64,000 bases of DNA from assembly GCF_019457475.1 (NCBI RefSeq), contig NZ_CP080413.1, positions 1,860,001 through 1,924,000 on the forward strand, written 5' to 3'. A program made the translations under genes and the position numbers. The notes below the pieces were generated by a model that was given only the letters and a program-made list of their open reading frames with translations, searched no databases and was not told where the DNA came from. Position 1 is the stretch's first letter, and every line of letters starts with the position of its first letter. Source of the stretch: Shewanella acanthi (GTDB lineage Bacteria; Pseudomonadota; Gammaproteobacteria; Enterobacterales; Shewanellaceae). Positions 10,351 through 19,487 of the stretch are shown one piece after another.

Positions 10351-12057
10351 CTAGGATTTATAGCTTGTTATGCATTGCTGCAGTGCCGAAATGCGATCTA
10401 GCTTCAATGCTTTTTCTGCTAAAGCCTTGAACGATGCCATTTGCCCCTGACAGATCGTCGCTTTGACCTCAAGTAACGCATTTAAATTCACGCTCAGTTC
10501 ATCTAGCCCCATCCCTAACAGCAGCGGCACCGTATGCGGCGCACTGCCAAGTTCGCCGCAAAGAGAGACTTTAACCCCAAACCCTTGGCATTGGCTTATC
10601 GTCATCTTAATCAGCTGTAGTATGGCGGGGGATAGCGAGGGATAATCCCGCGTCAGTTTGGGATTGGTTCTATCCGCGGCCATCGCGTATTGGGTTAAAT
10701 CATTTGTACCAATACTGACAAAATCGAGTTTTGGCAACATGGCGCTAAGATTGAGCACTGCCGCAGGGGTTTCGACGACGATGCCATAACTCAATTCGCC
10801 ATAGCCCTTTTCTTCATCCTCGAGGGCATCCTTACATTCGCCGATGAGTTTGAACACCTCATCAAGCTCCTCTACCTGATTTACCATAGGGAACATTAAA
10901 CGGATGGGTCCATGGTTGGCCGCCCTTAAAATGGCCCTTAGCTGCGTCTTAAACAATTCGGGATTGGCGAGCGTATAGCGTAATCCCCTCAGCCCGAGTG
11001 CGGGGTTGTCTTCCGGTTCTTGGCTAAGACAGGGGAGTTCTTTATCGGCGCCAATATCCAAGGTACGTATGGTAAAGGTTTTACCGCCAAGGGCATGCAG
11101 TGCTTCACAGTACAGATTGTACTGCGCCTTTTCATCGGGCAGGGTGCTGGTGTGCATCAGCATAAATTCAGTACGAAAGAGCCCGATACCATCGGCGCCT
11201 GCCTCGCTCACATGGGTAATATCGTTAAGATTACCGACATTGGCCAGCAGTTTAATGGGATGGCCATCTTGGGTTTGGGTCTCAACTTCCCTAAAAGCCT
11301 GAAGGGCAACTCGTCTTGCGCGTTCCTGCTCTAAAGTGTGATTTAACGCATTTTGCTGCTCGCTATTCGGGTCGATATGCAATTGACCCGTTAGGGCATC
11401 GAGTACAAGGGGGGTGCCGTTTGGGATGATCTGCGCATCGAATTGACAGCTGAGGAGCGCCGGTATCCCCGCGCTTCTGGCTAAAATCGCGGTGTGGCTG
11501 GTCAGTCCGCCAGTTTTAAGTACAATGCCGCTGATCTGTTCTTTTGGCAGCAGGGCAAATTCGGCGGGGGTGAGATCCTGTGCTAATAAAATCGTGGGTT
11601 CATTAAGGTTCTCTAAGCTTTGTTGTAAATGCCCTTGAATCGCACTGACTAAGCGATGCCCCAAGCAGCGTACATCCTGGGCGCGATTAGCAAGGTATGG
11701 ATCATCTAAAGCTTCAAGTTCGTTGGCTTGGTGAGCAAAAATGCGCTCCACCGCAACACTTGCAGATAATTGTAAGGTGCCGATGGCATCCTTAATTTGT
11801 TCACTTAAGTCTTCATCTTCCAGTAGCAGTAAATCCGCCTCGATAAGCTGATAATTTTCACTCTCTGGTGCAAGGTTTGCCTGGCTTAGGCTTAATTGTT
11901 GCTGCAGGTTTTGCAGGGCCTTATCGAATTGGCGTTGTTGCTCTGGGATCCGAGAAAGGGCAATAGGACGATAGTCGAGGTGTGTTTCGCTATGGTTTAA
12001 GTGCAATGCCTTTCCAAAGGCAATTCCCGATGACACTATGATCCCAGTGATCGACAT
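10351..12057 (-). CDS. ptsI: PTS enzyme I (phosphoenolpyruvate-protein phosphotransferase)
   Basis: A 568-residue enzyme that moves phosphate from phosphoenolpyruvate to HPr. Visible: the phospho-His site GGLTSHTAILARSAGIPAL, the PEP-binding GIGLFRTEFMLM and LRGLRYTL segments, and the C-terminal GTNDLTQYAMAADR and SLCGELGS motifs. The frame extends 5 codons further to a TTG, but ATG 12057 has AGGAA at the correct distance. It follows ptsH by 32 bp. Length and motifs are those of a standard cytosolic enzyme I, not the nitrogen-PTS form, since there is no N-terminal GAF domain. Confidence 0.95.
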   Translation of the reverse strand: MSITGIIVSSGIAFGKALHLNHSETHLDYRPIALSRIPEQQRQFDKALQNLQQQLSLSQANLAPESENYQLIEADLLLLEDEDLSEQIKDAIGTLQLSASVAVERIFAHQANELEALDDPYLANRAQDVRCLGHRLVSAIQGHLQQSLENLNEPTILLAQDLTPAEFALLPKEQISGIVLKTGGLTSHTAILARSAGIPALLSCQFDAQIIPNGTPLVLDALTGQLHIDPNSEQQNALNHTLEQERARRVALQAFREVETQTQDGHPIKLLANVGNLNDITHVSEAGADGIGLFRTEFMLMHTSTLPDEKAQYNLYCEALHALGGKTFTIRTLDIGADKELPCLSQEPEDNPALGLRGLRYTLANPELFKTQLRAILRAANHGPIRLMFPMVNQVEELDEVFKLIGECKDALEDEEKGYGELSYGIVVETPAAVLNLSAMLPKLDFVSIGTNDLTQYAMAADRTNPKLTRDYPSLSPAILQLIKMTISQCQGFGVKVSLCGELGSAPHTVPLLLGMGLDELSVNLNALLEVKATICQGQMASFKALAEKALKLDRISALQQCITSYKS

Positions 12058-12089
12058 ATTGATTCCTATCAACGATGTATCGCAACAAA

Positions 12090-12347
12090 TTAACTCAGGG
12101 TGATCAGCAGTTCGGATACCCTGTTGACGGCGAGTTCTGCCTGCTCACCTTCGGCAAACACCCTGACGGTAACGCCATGGTAAAGGCCAAGTGTTTGCAG
12201 TTTGAACAGGCTTTTCGCGCTGGCCTGCTTACCATTACATTCGACTAACACATCGCAATCAAAGGTCTTTGCCTCTTTTACTAATAAAGCGGCAGGGCGG
12301 GTATGAATACCATGTTTTGCGGTGATAGTGACAGACTTTTCGTACAT
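12090..12347 (-). CDS. ptsH: phosphocarrier protein HPr
   Basis: An 85-residue HPr. With ATG 12347 as start, the active His is residue 15 (GIHTRPAA) and the conserved Ser is residue 46 (ASAKSLFKLQTLGL), exactly the family numbering. The open frame reaches upstream to 12392, but a longer form would give a non-family N terminus and overlap the ACT-domain gene. The ribosome site before 12347 is weak, so translational coupling to the gene ending at 12370 is likely. Confidence 0.93.
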   Translation of the reverse strand: MYEKSVTITAKHGIHTRPAALLVKEAKTFDCDVLVECNGKQASAKSLFKLQTLGLYHGVTVRVFAEGEQAELAVNRVSELLITLS

Positions 12348-12369
12348 ACTGGCTTGACTCATAAGCAAA

Positions 12370-12765
12370 TTAGTTCGCATCACTCGATTCAATAATCTGG
12401 TAACCTGCTTTTTTTAGGGCGGCAATGGCGTTAGTGAGGCGATTTTTTTTAACGAGAATATAGTCGGTATCGAAGGTTGATAGCGCAAATATACTGATCT
12501 GGACATCGGCTAAAGTGCCTGAGACTTTTGAAAGGATCCCCGTCATTGAAAAACCCAAAGGACCTAATACTTCCAAACAACACCAATCGGTTTCCTGTTC
12601 CAGACTGTCTAATTCAACTTCGCTCGAGATGACTAAAGTTAATCCTTCTTCGGTTTTACCAATAAAATACACTTCTTCAGCAAAGACTTGGCTCGGAAGC
12701 TCGGCATTTGGGCTGAAACTATGAATAGTATACTGCCGTGAATGAACGGCTAAGGTCATGCGCAT
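12370..12765 (-). CDS. ACT-domain protein at the head of the pts operon
   Basis: A 131-residue protein. The C-terminal half (about 60-128) has the ACT pattern, with the ligand-loop-like segment LGPLGFSMTGILSKVSGTLADVQISIFALSTFDTDYILV (two halves around VSGTLADV) and AIAALKKAGYQII; the N-terminal half looks like a second, diverged ACT-like module. ACT domains usually bind amino acids or other small ligands. ATG 12765 has an excellent AAGGAG site, and the stop lies just 22 bases before ptsH, so it is the first gene of the pts operon. No catalytic domain is attached. Function unknown. Confidence 0.8.
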   Translation of the reverse strand: MRMTLAVHSRQYTIHSFSPNAELPSQVFAEEVYFIGKTEEGLTLVISSEVELDSLEQETDWCCLEVLGPLGFSMTGILSKVSGTLADVQISIFALSTFDTDYILVKKNRLTNAIAALKKAGYQIIESSDAN

Positions 12766-12939
12766 TGGCGCTCCTTAATCGGCAATAACGTATTTGTCGG
12801 ATTGCACCATACCTTATAGCATGAATCGACGGTCGGTGGGATGATTTACCCATTCTGTGGCGAGGTCTTTTTCAAACCAAGAATGGCTTAAATACGCTCA
12901 TCGCCATCCTTTTTGGCGAAACCGTGCTTAGGTCTGAGG

Positions 12940-14577
12940 CTAGACTTTGAACTGGCCTAGTGTGCTGGCTAGATCTTGGCTTATTGCTCGAAGAGACTGC
13001 GCCGCATGCTGATTAGTTTCATTCGAATTTACCGCTACTTGCGTAAGCTCCGAAATAGTGCAGATATTACGGTTAATTTCTTCCGTCACTAAGCTTTGCT
13101 CCTCAGTAGCGCTGGCCAGTTGGGTGTTCATATCACTGATATGGGCAATCAGCTCGAGAATCGTCGCCATCGCTGTGCCTGCTTCATGGGCTTTTGCCTG
13201 TAACTGAGCCGATTGAGTTTGCGTGGCCGCGTTACTCGTCATTACCGATTCTACGCCTGATTGAATATCACTAATGATGGTTTGAATTTCATTGGTTGAG
13301 TCTTGGGTGCGATTAGCTAGGGCACGCACTTCATCTGCTACTACCGCAAAACCACGGCCATGGCTGCCAGCCCGAGCCGCTTCAATAGCGGCATTGAGAG
13401 CCAGCAGATTGGTTTGATCGGCGATATTACGGATCACATCTAAGATGCTGCCGATTTGCGTCGATGCTTTTCCCAGATTTTGGGTGATCAGTTCTGACGC
13501 TCTCAGTTCCTGAACCAGCTTTTCGGTATTTTCGACCGTGTTATCAATCACAGCCTGACTTTGTTGTGCCTGCTGTTTAACACTTGTCGCCGCATCGGCC
13601 GCTTGCTGGGTATTCCGGGCCATTTCATGGGTAGTCGAAAGCATTTGGGTGACAGCGGTGGCAACACTACCCGTTTCTCGGTGAATGTGTTCTGCACTGC
13701 GGTTTGATTCTTCAACGGAATGCATTAATTGTTTAGCATCAGTATCTAAGGTATGGCCAAGGGGCTGAAGGTGCCCAATCATATCGCCAATTTTTTGTGC
13801 GAACAGGTTAAACGCGACGGCGAGGTGAGCAATTTCATCTTTACCCTTGGGATTGAGCCGTTGGCTTAAATCACCCTCACCTTGGGCAATGTCTTTAAGG
13901 GCGTCAATGGCATCATTTAACGGCGCGGTAATAGAGCGATTAAGTACCAAAAAGAAGACGAAAATCGGCACGGAGATAAGCAACATTATAATAAGGTAAT
14001 CGATGATAACCTCTTTAAGCCCTTGCTTTACATCGCTTAAATAGGCACCCGTTAGAATCGTCCAACCCCATTGAGGGTAATAGTGTGCCTCCGCTAATTT
14101 ATCATCCATTTCGTGGGTCATTGGATTTGAGATGGGATATTGTAGCTGGGTTTTACCTGCTTGACGTGCAAGTGGCAGCATGGTGGCCAGTGGATTGCTG
14201 CCATTGGGAAGCTTAAAGGACAGGGCAGAAGTCCCAATTAAATCCTGGCGTTCACCGTAGGCAAGGATTTGGTTATTGTCGTCAATCAACACAAAATAAC
14301 CGATACCCGCATAGCGCAGTTGATTAATCATCTCGGCAGCTGCAGTTTTGGCTTCCTGTTCACTGTATTTTCCCTTGATGACATCCTGCTGATACACATT
14401 GAGTAAACTCATTACGCTGCCCAGTTGTCCATCAATTTGAAGCCATTTTTGATCGATAAGATGGTGATATTGTTCTTTGATGGAGAAACTGGCAAAGCAA
14501 ACAGTACCGATGGCGGCTAACAGCAACATCATCATGAGGCGTTGCAGGATGGTTAATTGGCGCAATAAGGGGATCAT
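12940..14577 (-). CDS. methyl-accepting chemotaxis protein with periplasmic Cache domain
   Basis: A 545-residue transmembrane chemoreceptor. Order: TM1 (about 14-32), periplasmic single-Cache-type domain (about 40-190, with [20 protein letters not shown] and the [13 protein letters not shown] signature), TM2 (about 193-213), HAMP ([26 protein letters not shown]), and a methyl-accepting domain whose hairpin tip reads [22 protein letters not shown] in essence. ATG 14577 has AAGGAAG upstream; the frame before it is ignored. It has no C-terminal CheR-tether pentapeptide. The ligand is not predictable; such Cache domains often sense small carboxylates. Confidence 0.9.
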   Translation of the reverse strand: MIPLLRQLTILQRLMMMLLLAAIGTVCFASFSIKEQYHHLIDQKWLQIDGQLGSVMSLLNVYQQDVIKGKYSEQEAKTAAAEMINQLRYAGIGYFVLIDDNNQILAYGERQDLIGTSALSFKLPNGSNPLATMLPLARQAGKTQLQYPISNPMTHEMDDKLAEAHYYPQWGWTILTGAYLSDVKQGLKEVIIDYLIIMLLISVPIFVFFLVLNRSITAPLNDAIDALKDIAQGEGDLSQRLNPKGKDEIAHLAVAFNLFAQKIGDMIGHLQPLGHTLDTDAKQLMHSVEESNRSAEHIHRETGSVATAVTQMLSTTHEMARNTQQAADAATSVKQQAQQSQAVIDNTVENTEKLVQELRASELITQNLGKASTQIGSILDVIRNIADQTNLLALNAAIEAARAGSHGRGFAVVADEVRALANRTQDSTNEIQTIISDIQSGVESVMTSNAATQTQSAQLQAKAHEAGTAMATILELIAHISDMNTQLASATEEQSLVTEEINRNICTISELTQVAVNSNETNQHAAQSLRAISQDLASTLGQFKV

Positions 14578-14899
14578 AATCTTCCTTAGCAGGGAATTTT
14601 GCGCATCACTATAACCCAGCAAATGAATTTAAGAGAATTGCAAACGGTTAAATCTTATGTTCAGAGGTTAACAATATTTCAGATATTTGATCTTGAGCAG
14701 AAAATACAGCCCAACAACCCAAAATGCGTATCCTAAGCGACTAAAATGTGGATTGGTCTATCCTTACTACCCCCTGTCGAACGGTGGTTTGTAGTCGCAA
14801 TAAACATGGGTGAACAAGAAGATGCTAATCAATTGTTTTATTTGATTTAATGCCTTTTATTGCGCAAGATAAGTTTAACAACAGCTTCGGGAGTGCAAT
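14578..14899. promoter_or_regulatory. divergent intergenic region between two chemotaxis-related genes
   Basis: About 320 bases separate the divergent Cache MCP gene and the DUF3334 gene, so promoters for both should lie here. I found no convincing FliA-type or other consensus promoter, only GGGAG before the DUF3334 start. Confidence 0.5.
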
Positions 14900-15622
14900 A
14901 TGTCAACAAATACGATCGTAAGCTCCGATGATATTTTATTGAAGTTATGCCATTCGGTATCCCACGTGCTATCAAACACGACTGGGAGCCTAGTGAGTCA
15001 CGCAGGCATGGTACAGAGCATTAGTCGCACTCGCCTAAAACCTGACTTAGGTTGCTTCTCGATTTTTGATGGTGGTTTTTCAGGATTGGTAGTGATTAAT
15101 TTCTCCTCCGAGGCCGCCATCGAGCTCTATCGGCGCTATATGTTGAGCATGGGCATGCCCGAGGCGGAGTTGGCGTTTTCACATACGTCCGATGAGGTCG
15201 GAAATGTGATGGGTGAGTTGATGAACCAAATTCTTGGGGACTTTATTAATAAGGTATCCAAGGAGTTGCAGACCTCAATCAGCCAAAGCCAACCAAAAAT
15301 GTTAACCATCAATAAGGAAATTACCATTTCCATCGATGCCAATCTCGATGACGCAGTTGCCAGAAGAGTCTCATTCAAAACAGAAAATAACCATGTGTTT
15401 TACTTAGAATTTGCCATGGATAAAACCGAATTTATTAAACTTGATGAGTTTGAATTTGATGAGGAGTTTGATCCTGATAGTTTGCTCGAGCTCCATGGTG
15501 TGAGCACACAGTCTGCGGCAAGCGGGTATTCAATAAAGCCACAGACAGATGGCAAACCCTGTGTGACAAATGGCATGACAAATTTGGATGCAGATGATTT
15601 ACTCGATGAATTGGGTATTTAA
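14900..15622 (+). CDS. DUF3334 family, CheX-like protein with CheZ-like tail
   Basis: A 240-residue soluble protein of the DUF3334 family. Residues about 10-175 look like a CheC/CheX fold: a Gly-rich FSIFDGGFSGLVVINFS strand pair, then N102-x3-E106-x2-N109-x22-P132, matching the core of the CheC/CheX phosphatase signature (usually D/S-x3-E-x2-N-x22-P). After an acidic linker (DEFEFDEEFDPDSLLEL) and a low-complexity stretch, the protein ends in ADDLLDELGI, closely resembling the CheY-binding C-terminal peptide of CheZ. GGGAGTGCAAT precedes the ATG. The divergent neighbour is a chemoreceptor. I infer binding and possibly dephosphorylation of a CheY-type regulator; it is untested as far as I know. 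Confidence 0.8.
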   Translation: MSTNTIVSSDDILLKLCHSVSHVLSNTTGSLVSHAGMVQSISRTRLKPDLGCFSIFDGGFSGLVVINFSSEAAIELYRRYMLSMGMPEAELAFSHTSDEVGNVMGELMNQILGDFINKVSKELQTSISQSQPKMLTINKEITISIDANLDDAVARRVSFKTENNHVFYLEFAMDKTEFIKLDEFEFDEEFDPDSLLELHGVSTQSAASGYSIKPQTDGKPCVTNGMTNLDADDLLDELGI

Positions 15623-15663
15623 CGGAAAAATGAAGGTATGGTTGTTGTGACTTAATCAGCATC

Positions 15664-15715
15664 CCTTGGGGGGACATTTTGAACGTTTCTTAATGGAGCG
15701 AGCTGTTCCCCAAGG
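15664..15715. repeat. inverted repeat before the LacI-family gene
   Basis: CCTTGGGG (15664-15671) and CCCCAAGG (15708-15715) are perfect 8-bp arms 36 bases apart, with GAAC/GTTC pairs also inside. There is no T run. It could be an autoregulatory element of the LacI-type gene or a 3' hairpin of the DUF3334 transcript. Confidence 0.4.
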
Positions 15716-15838
15716 AAGGTTGTAACTCAACTTACAGTTTAATTAAGTTTGACCAGCGAACGGGCTCAAGCTGCGTGTATACAAGGCGTTATAACTGTTT
15801 TAGTATCGCCCCAAATGATAAATATGGTGACCTCAACT

Positions 15839-16879
15839 ATGGCATCGAAAGCGACCTCGATTGATATTGCTTATCGTGCTGGTGTATCCCAGTCAACGGT
15901 TTCACGGGCATTACGTAACAGTCCATTGGTGAATTTAGAGACCCGGCAACGTATTCAAGCCATCGCCAAGGAGCTCAACTATAAGGTTGATAAAAACGCC
16001 AGTAACTTAAGGACTCAAAACAGTCATACCTTGGCGCTGCTTTTGTGTGAAGATCCCACTAATGATGACTCACTTATTAACCCCTTCTTCCTGTCGATGC
16101 TGGGGTCTATTACGCGGGCAACGGCGCAGCAGGGTTATGATTTATTAGTGTCTTTTCAGCAGTTATCCAGTGATTGGCATGCCGATTACGAGGACAGTAA
16201 TAAGGCCGACGGTATTATTTTGCTCGGTTATGGCGACTATATGGATTACGAGCAAAAGCTGGAAAAGTTATTGGAGCAAAACACCCATTTTGTGATCTGG
16301 GGAGCCGAGCATAACCATAAGTCGGTTTTGTCTATCGGTTGCGATAATCACCAAGGTGGCTTAATCGCAACAGAACATTTGATATCCCTTGGACGTAAAT
16401 CCTTCGCCTTTCTTGGTGACGCCTCGAGTCATAGCCCTGAATTTCGCGATCGCTACCTAGGCCATGTCAAAGCACTGGAAACCGCCCAGCTTGAGGTAAA
16501 CAATTTTAGGCAGGTTGATGCGATTAGCACCGAAAGCTCAGGCTACGATGCGGCGATGACCCTGATTGAGCGAGCCGTGACATTCGATGCAATTTTTGCA
16601 GCGAGCGATTTGATTGCCATTGGGGCAATTCGAGCACTAAAAGAGAAGGGGATAAGCGTACCTGAACAAGTCGCGGTAGTGGGGTATGATGATATCCCTG
16701 TCGCCAGTTTTGCTAATCCACCGCTCACGACGATTAAGCAAAATACTCGCCTAGCGGGAGAGATTTTGGTGGAAAGTGTACTGAAGTTGATTCGCGGTCA
16801 GTCAGTGAGTCCGCAGCTCATCCCGACTACCTTAGTGGTTCGCAGCTCTTGCGGCATCGATAATCCACTTAGCCTATAG
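15839..16879 (+). CDS. LacI-family transcriptional regulator
   Basis: A 346-residue repressor-type protein: N-terminal helix-turn-helix and hinge (SIDIAYRAGVSQSTVSRAL ... RIQAIAKELNYKVDKNA), then a periplasmic-binding-protein-like effector domain with FDAIFAASDLIAIGAIRAL, VVGYDDIPVASFANPPLTTI and the closing VVRSSCG. The frame runs 30 codons further upstream, but ATG 15839 gives the normal distance to the HTH; ATG 15824 is the alternative. It is monocistronic between a CheX-like gene and an exonuclease, with no sugar genes nearby, so the effector and targets cannot be guessed. Confidence 0.88.
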   Translation: MASKATSIDIAYRAGVSQSTVSRALRNSPLVNLETRQRIQAIAKELNYKVDKNASNLRTQNSHTLALLLCEDPTNDDSLINPFFLSMLGSITRATAQQGYDLLVSFQQLSSDWHADYEDSNKADGIILLGYGDYMDYEQKLEKLLEQNTHFVIWGAEHNHKSVLSIGCDNHQGGLIATEHLISLGRKSFAFLGDASSHSPEFRDRYLGHVKALETAQLEVNNFRQVDAISTESSGYDAAMTLIERAVTFDAIFAASDLIAIGAIRALKEKGISVPEQVAVVGYDDIPVASFANPPLTTIKQNTRLAGEILVESVLKLIRGQSVSPQLIPTTLVVRSSCGIDNPLSL

Positions 16880-16892
16880 TCCTTGTAATGCC

Positions 16893-16920
16893 CGATGAGC
16901 CGATACATGTCGGCCCATCG
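16893..16920. terminator. hairpin between convergent LacI-type and exonuclease genes
   Basis: CGATG-A-GCCGA / TCGGC-C-CATCG pairs as a 10-bp stem with one symmetric mismatch and a TACATG loop. It lacks a T tract, so it may be a 3'-protecting hairpin rather than an intrinsic terminator. Confidence 0.5.
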
Positions 16921-16975
16921 TTCACCCTACGCTATCCGTATTATGCTTAAGGCTTAATTCTGTGCTTCCCTTGTG

Positions 16976-17629
16976 TTAGCCCCTTGCATATTGGCGCAAA
17001 AAACGACCCACTTCCGTCTTATTCTTAGTCGCAATTCTTTGCATCAGACTAAATGGCGGGTTCTCAATGCCATACTCGATCTTAAGTTCATCAAGCATGC
17101 TTAGCCATAAATGGGCGGTCATCTGTGCATCGGCCAGAGCCCTATGAAAGGTGCCATCATTGGGCAAGCCTTTGTATTTGACCAGCGTGCCTAATTGATG
17201 ATTCGCCGCACCTTGATAGAGACGCCGTGCAACCAATAAGGAACAACTGAATTGTCCAGAATACTCATGACCAAAGTGGGCGAATTCTGCCTCTAAAAAA
17301 CGTCTATCAAAGGCGGCGTTATGGGCAACTAAATGGTGACACCCCATAAATTCGGCAAAGCTTTGCATCACCTCCTTACAGGGAGGTGCATCCTTAAGCA
17401 TCTGGTTATTGATGCCAGTGTAATCTTCGATAAAGCTACTAATCCTAAAACCTGGATTCATTAACTGTGAAAACCGCTTGGTAATCACGCCATTTTCGAT
17501 GAGCACTGCACCTATCTCGATGGCACGATCGCCCTGATTGGGGGACAGTCCTGACGTTTCAAAGTCCAGTACTACAACCGTGTGGGCTGGGCTATGGGCA
17601 GGGGATTTTAGAGAGGCAATTTGGGGCAT
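16976..17629 (-). CDS. DEDDh 3'-5' exonuclease (DnaQ/epsilon-like)
   Basis: A 217-residue exonuclease of the DnaQ superfamily. Exo I is VVLDFETSGLSP (Asp, Glu), Exo II is HHLVAHNAAFDRRFLEAE (Asp), and Exo III is HRALADAQMTAHL (His, Asp), so the DEDDh set is complete. It lacks the C-terminal part that binds the polymerase alpha subunit in true DnaQ, so it is a stand-alone exonuclease (RNase T/ExoX-like range) rather than the replicative proofreader. The ribosome site is weak (GAG). Convergent with the LacI-type gene; no operon partner. Confidence 0.88.
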   Translation of the reverse strand: MPQIASLKSPAHSPAHTVVVLDFETSGLSPNQGDRAIEIGAVLIENGVITKRFSQLMNPGFRISSFIEDYTGINNQMLKDAPPCKEVMQSFAEFMGCHHLVAHNAAFDRRFLEAEFAHFGHEYSGQFSCSLLVARRLYQGAANHQLGTLVKYKGLPNDGTFHRALADAQMTAHLWLSMLDELKIEYGIENPPFSLMQRIATKNKTEVGRFLRQYARG

Positions 17630-17893
17630 AGGCTCGATGTGGTGAATAAATATTTGTGATAGTAGCTCAAAATTTTAATCGATAATCAACTCTGTGGTTG
17701 TTGGTGTGATTGTTAAATCAAAAATTTTGATAATAGATTTTTAATTGTTATTAAGTTTGAATTGTATTAGATATTGAGGTATTGGGAGGGGATTTAAATT
17801 TTTTCTTTAAAAATCAGATGTAAATCGAGTTGTGTGAACGTGAGTCGGGCATTTGATTGCGATAAAATGGTTTTTATCGCAATCAACATCAGC

Positions 17894-19198
17894 TTAGGGG
17901 CGTAATTGCTCAACCATGGCGACAAATTGATTCACACCATTACCTACATCGGCTAAGCCTGCGGCGACATGGTTGATACTGTCTTCCCCATGTAGGGCAA
18001 CATTAGTGATTGAGCCGAGTTGCTCGTCAATATCTTTAATTAAATCGGTATTTTGCTGCACAACCGCCGCGATTTCGCTGGTGGCACTGGCGGTGCGAGA
18101 AGCCAGTTTTCGCACTTCATCGGCCACTACGGCAAAACCTCGACCTAAATCGCCCGCCCGTGCGGCTTCGATAGCAGCATTGAGGGCAAGTAGGTTCGTC
18201 TGCTCGGCAATCCCGCGTATGGTAATAACGATATCATTAATGTTTTTCGACTGAACCAGCAACTCGCCGCCAATTTCCGAGGCATTTTTAACTTGCTCTG
18301 CAATTTGATGGGAAGTACAGACTGCTTCGTTAAGTACTTGCACTGCATTAGTGGTGATCTGTGAGGTTTGCTCAGATGTGGCAGCCGCCATGTCCACGGC
18401 CTGTAGGGCGGTATTAACGCGATAGGAGATATCGGAGGCAAACTTAACGATTTTATACACTTTGTTCGATGAATCGAGGATAGGGTTATAGGTCGCCTCT
18501 AACCAAATAACATTGTTATTGGAATCTAGCCGTTTAAAGCGCCCGGTAAAATGCTCGCCATTAGCTAAACGTTTCCAAAAATCGGGTTTGGTGCGATAAA
18601 ATTCGTTATCACAGAATATCTTATGGTGTTTTCCTCTAATTTCATCTAGCCGGTAATGCATAATGTCGAGGAAGTTTTTGTTTGCGGTAATCACAGTACC
18701 ATCGGGTTCAAATTCAATCACAGCTTGGGAAGTGTCTAGGGCATCAAGTATGGCATTCTTTGCCATTAGTTCTACCTGCGCTTGAGTGACATCATTGGCA
18801 ATTTTGATGATTTTGATAACATCCCCATGGCCATTTTTGACGGGAAAATAACTGGCTTCGAGATAAACCGGGGAACGGTCTTTTTTAAGCCTCATAAAAG
18901 TGCCTTTGAAGGCTTTTCCTAAGGCTAAATCCTGCCAAAATTGTTGATATTCTAAGCTGTTACTGTAGTGGTTAGGGCAAAACATCCTGTGATGTTTACC
19001 CAGGATTTCCGCTTCTTGGTAGCCAACAACATCCAAAAATAACGGATTGACCTCCAGAATTTTTCCATCGGGTGAGAAGCAAATATAGGCTGTGTAGGCA
19101 CGGATAGCCTCGAGTTCGTGATCACTATTCTGGCGTTGATTGGGTGATGATTGAGCTGTTTCATCCGTGTTTTTCGATTTGGATTTCCACCAAAACAT
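17894..19198 (-). CDS. soluble chemoreceptor with two PAS domains
   Basis: A 434-residue receptor without transmembrane helices. PAS1 (about 30-150) and PAS2 (about 153-270) are similar to each other: both have [10 protein letters not shown] / [10 protein letters not shown] and a late LEASYFPV / LEATYNPI strand followed by [12 protein letters not shown] / [12 protein letters not shown], as in Aer-like PAS-PAC units. A short methyl-accepting domain follows, with the conserved hairpin [19 protein letters not shown] and [10 protein letters not shown]; it ends soon afterwards at VEQLRP, so the receptor bundle is short. The N terminus MFWWKSKSK is aromatic and basic and might touch the membrane. 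AGGAATGACATT precedes ATG. A redox or small-molecule sensor is likely. Confidence 0.87.
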   Translation of the reverse strand: MFWWKSKSKNTDETAQSSPNQRQNSDHELEAIRAYTAYICFSPDGKILEVNPLFLDVVGYQEAEILGKHHRMFCPNHYSNSLEYQQFWQDLALGKAFKGTFMRLKKDRSPVYLEASYFPVKNGHGDVIKIIKIANDVTQAQVELMAKNAILDALDTSQAVIEFEPDGTVITANKNFLDIMHYRLDEIRGKHHKIFCDNEFYRTKPDFWKRLANGEHFTGRFKRLDSNNNVIWLEATYNPILDSSNKVYKIVKFASDISYRVNTALQAVDMAAATSEQTSQITTNAVQVLNEAVCTSHQIAEQVKNASEIGGELLVQSKNINDIVITIRGIAEQTNLLALNAAIEAARAGDLGRGFAVVADEVRKLASRTASATSEIAAVVQQNTDLIKDIDEQLGSITNVALHGEDSINHVAAGLADVGNGVNQFVAMVEQLRP

Positions 19199-19487
19199 AA
19201 TGTCATTCCTATATAAATTAATATGTTACTTTAATAGAAAACATCATTACGGCTTTGTGTTGTCTACCTAAGAAAGGGGCGACATAACCCCTCTAATTCT
19301 TATACCTTAAATAAACATATAGCAGTCGCTAAGGTTTATCCATCTGATAGATATTAATAATTTCATCCACCAAGCATAAGCTATGAGTTTTGTCGACTCA
19401 TCGTGGTTGAGTACTGGCATGATTTTACCTCAATGCACGCAATCGGCTGCGTCATTGAGCTCATCTGGTTCATCCGTCATTGGCTAA

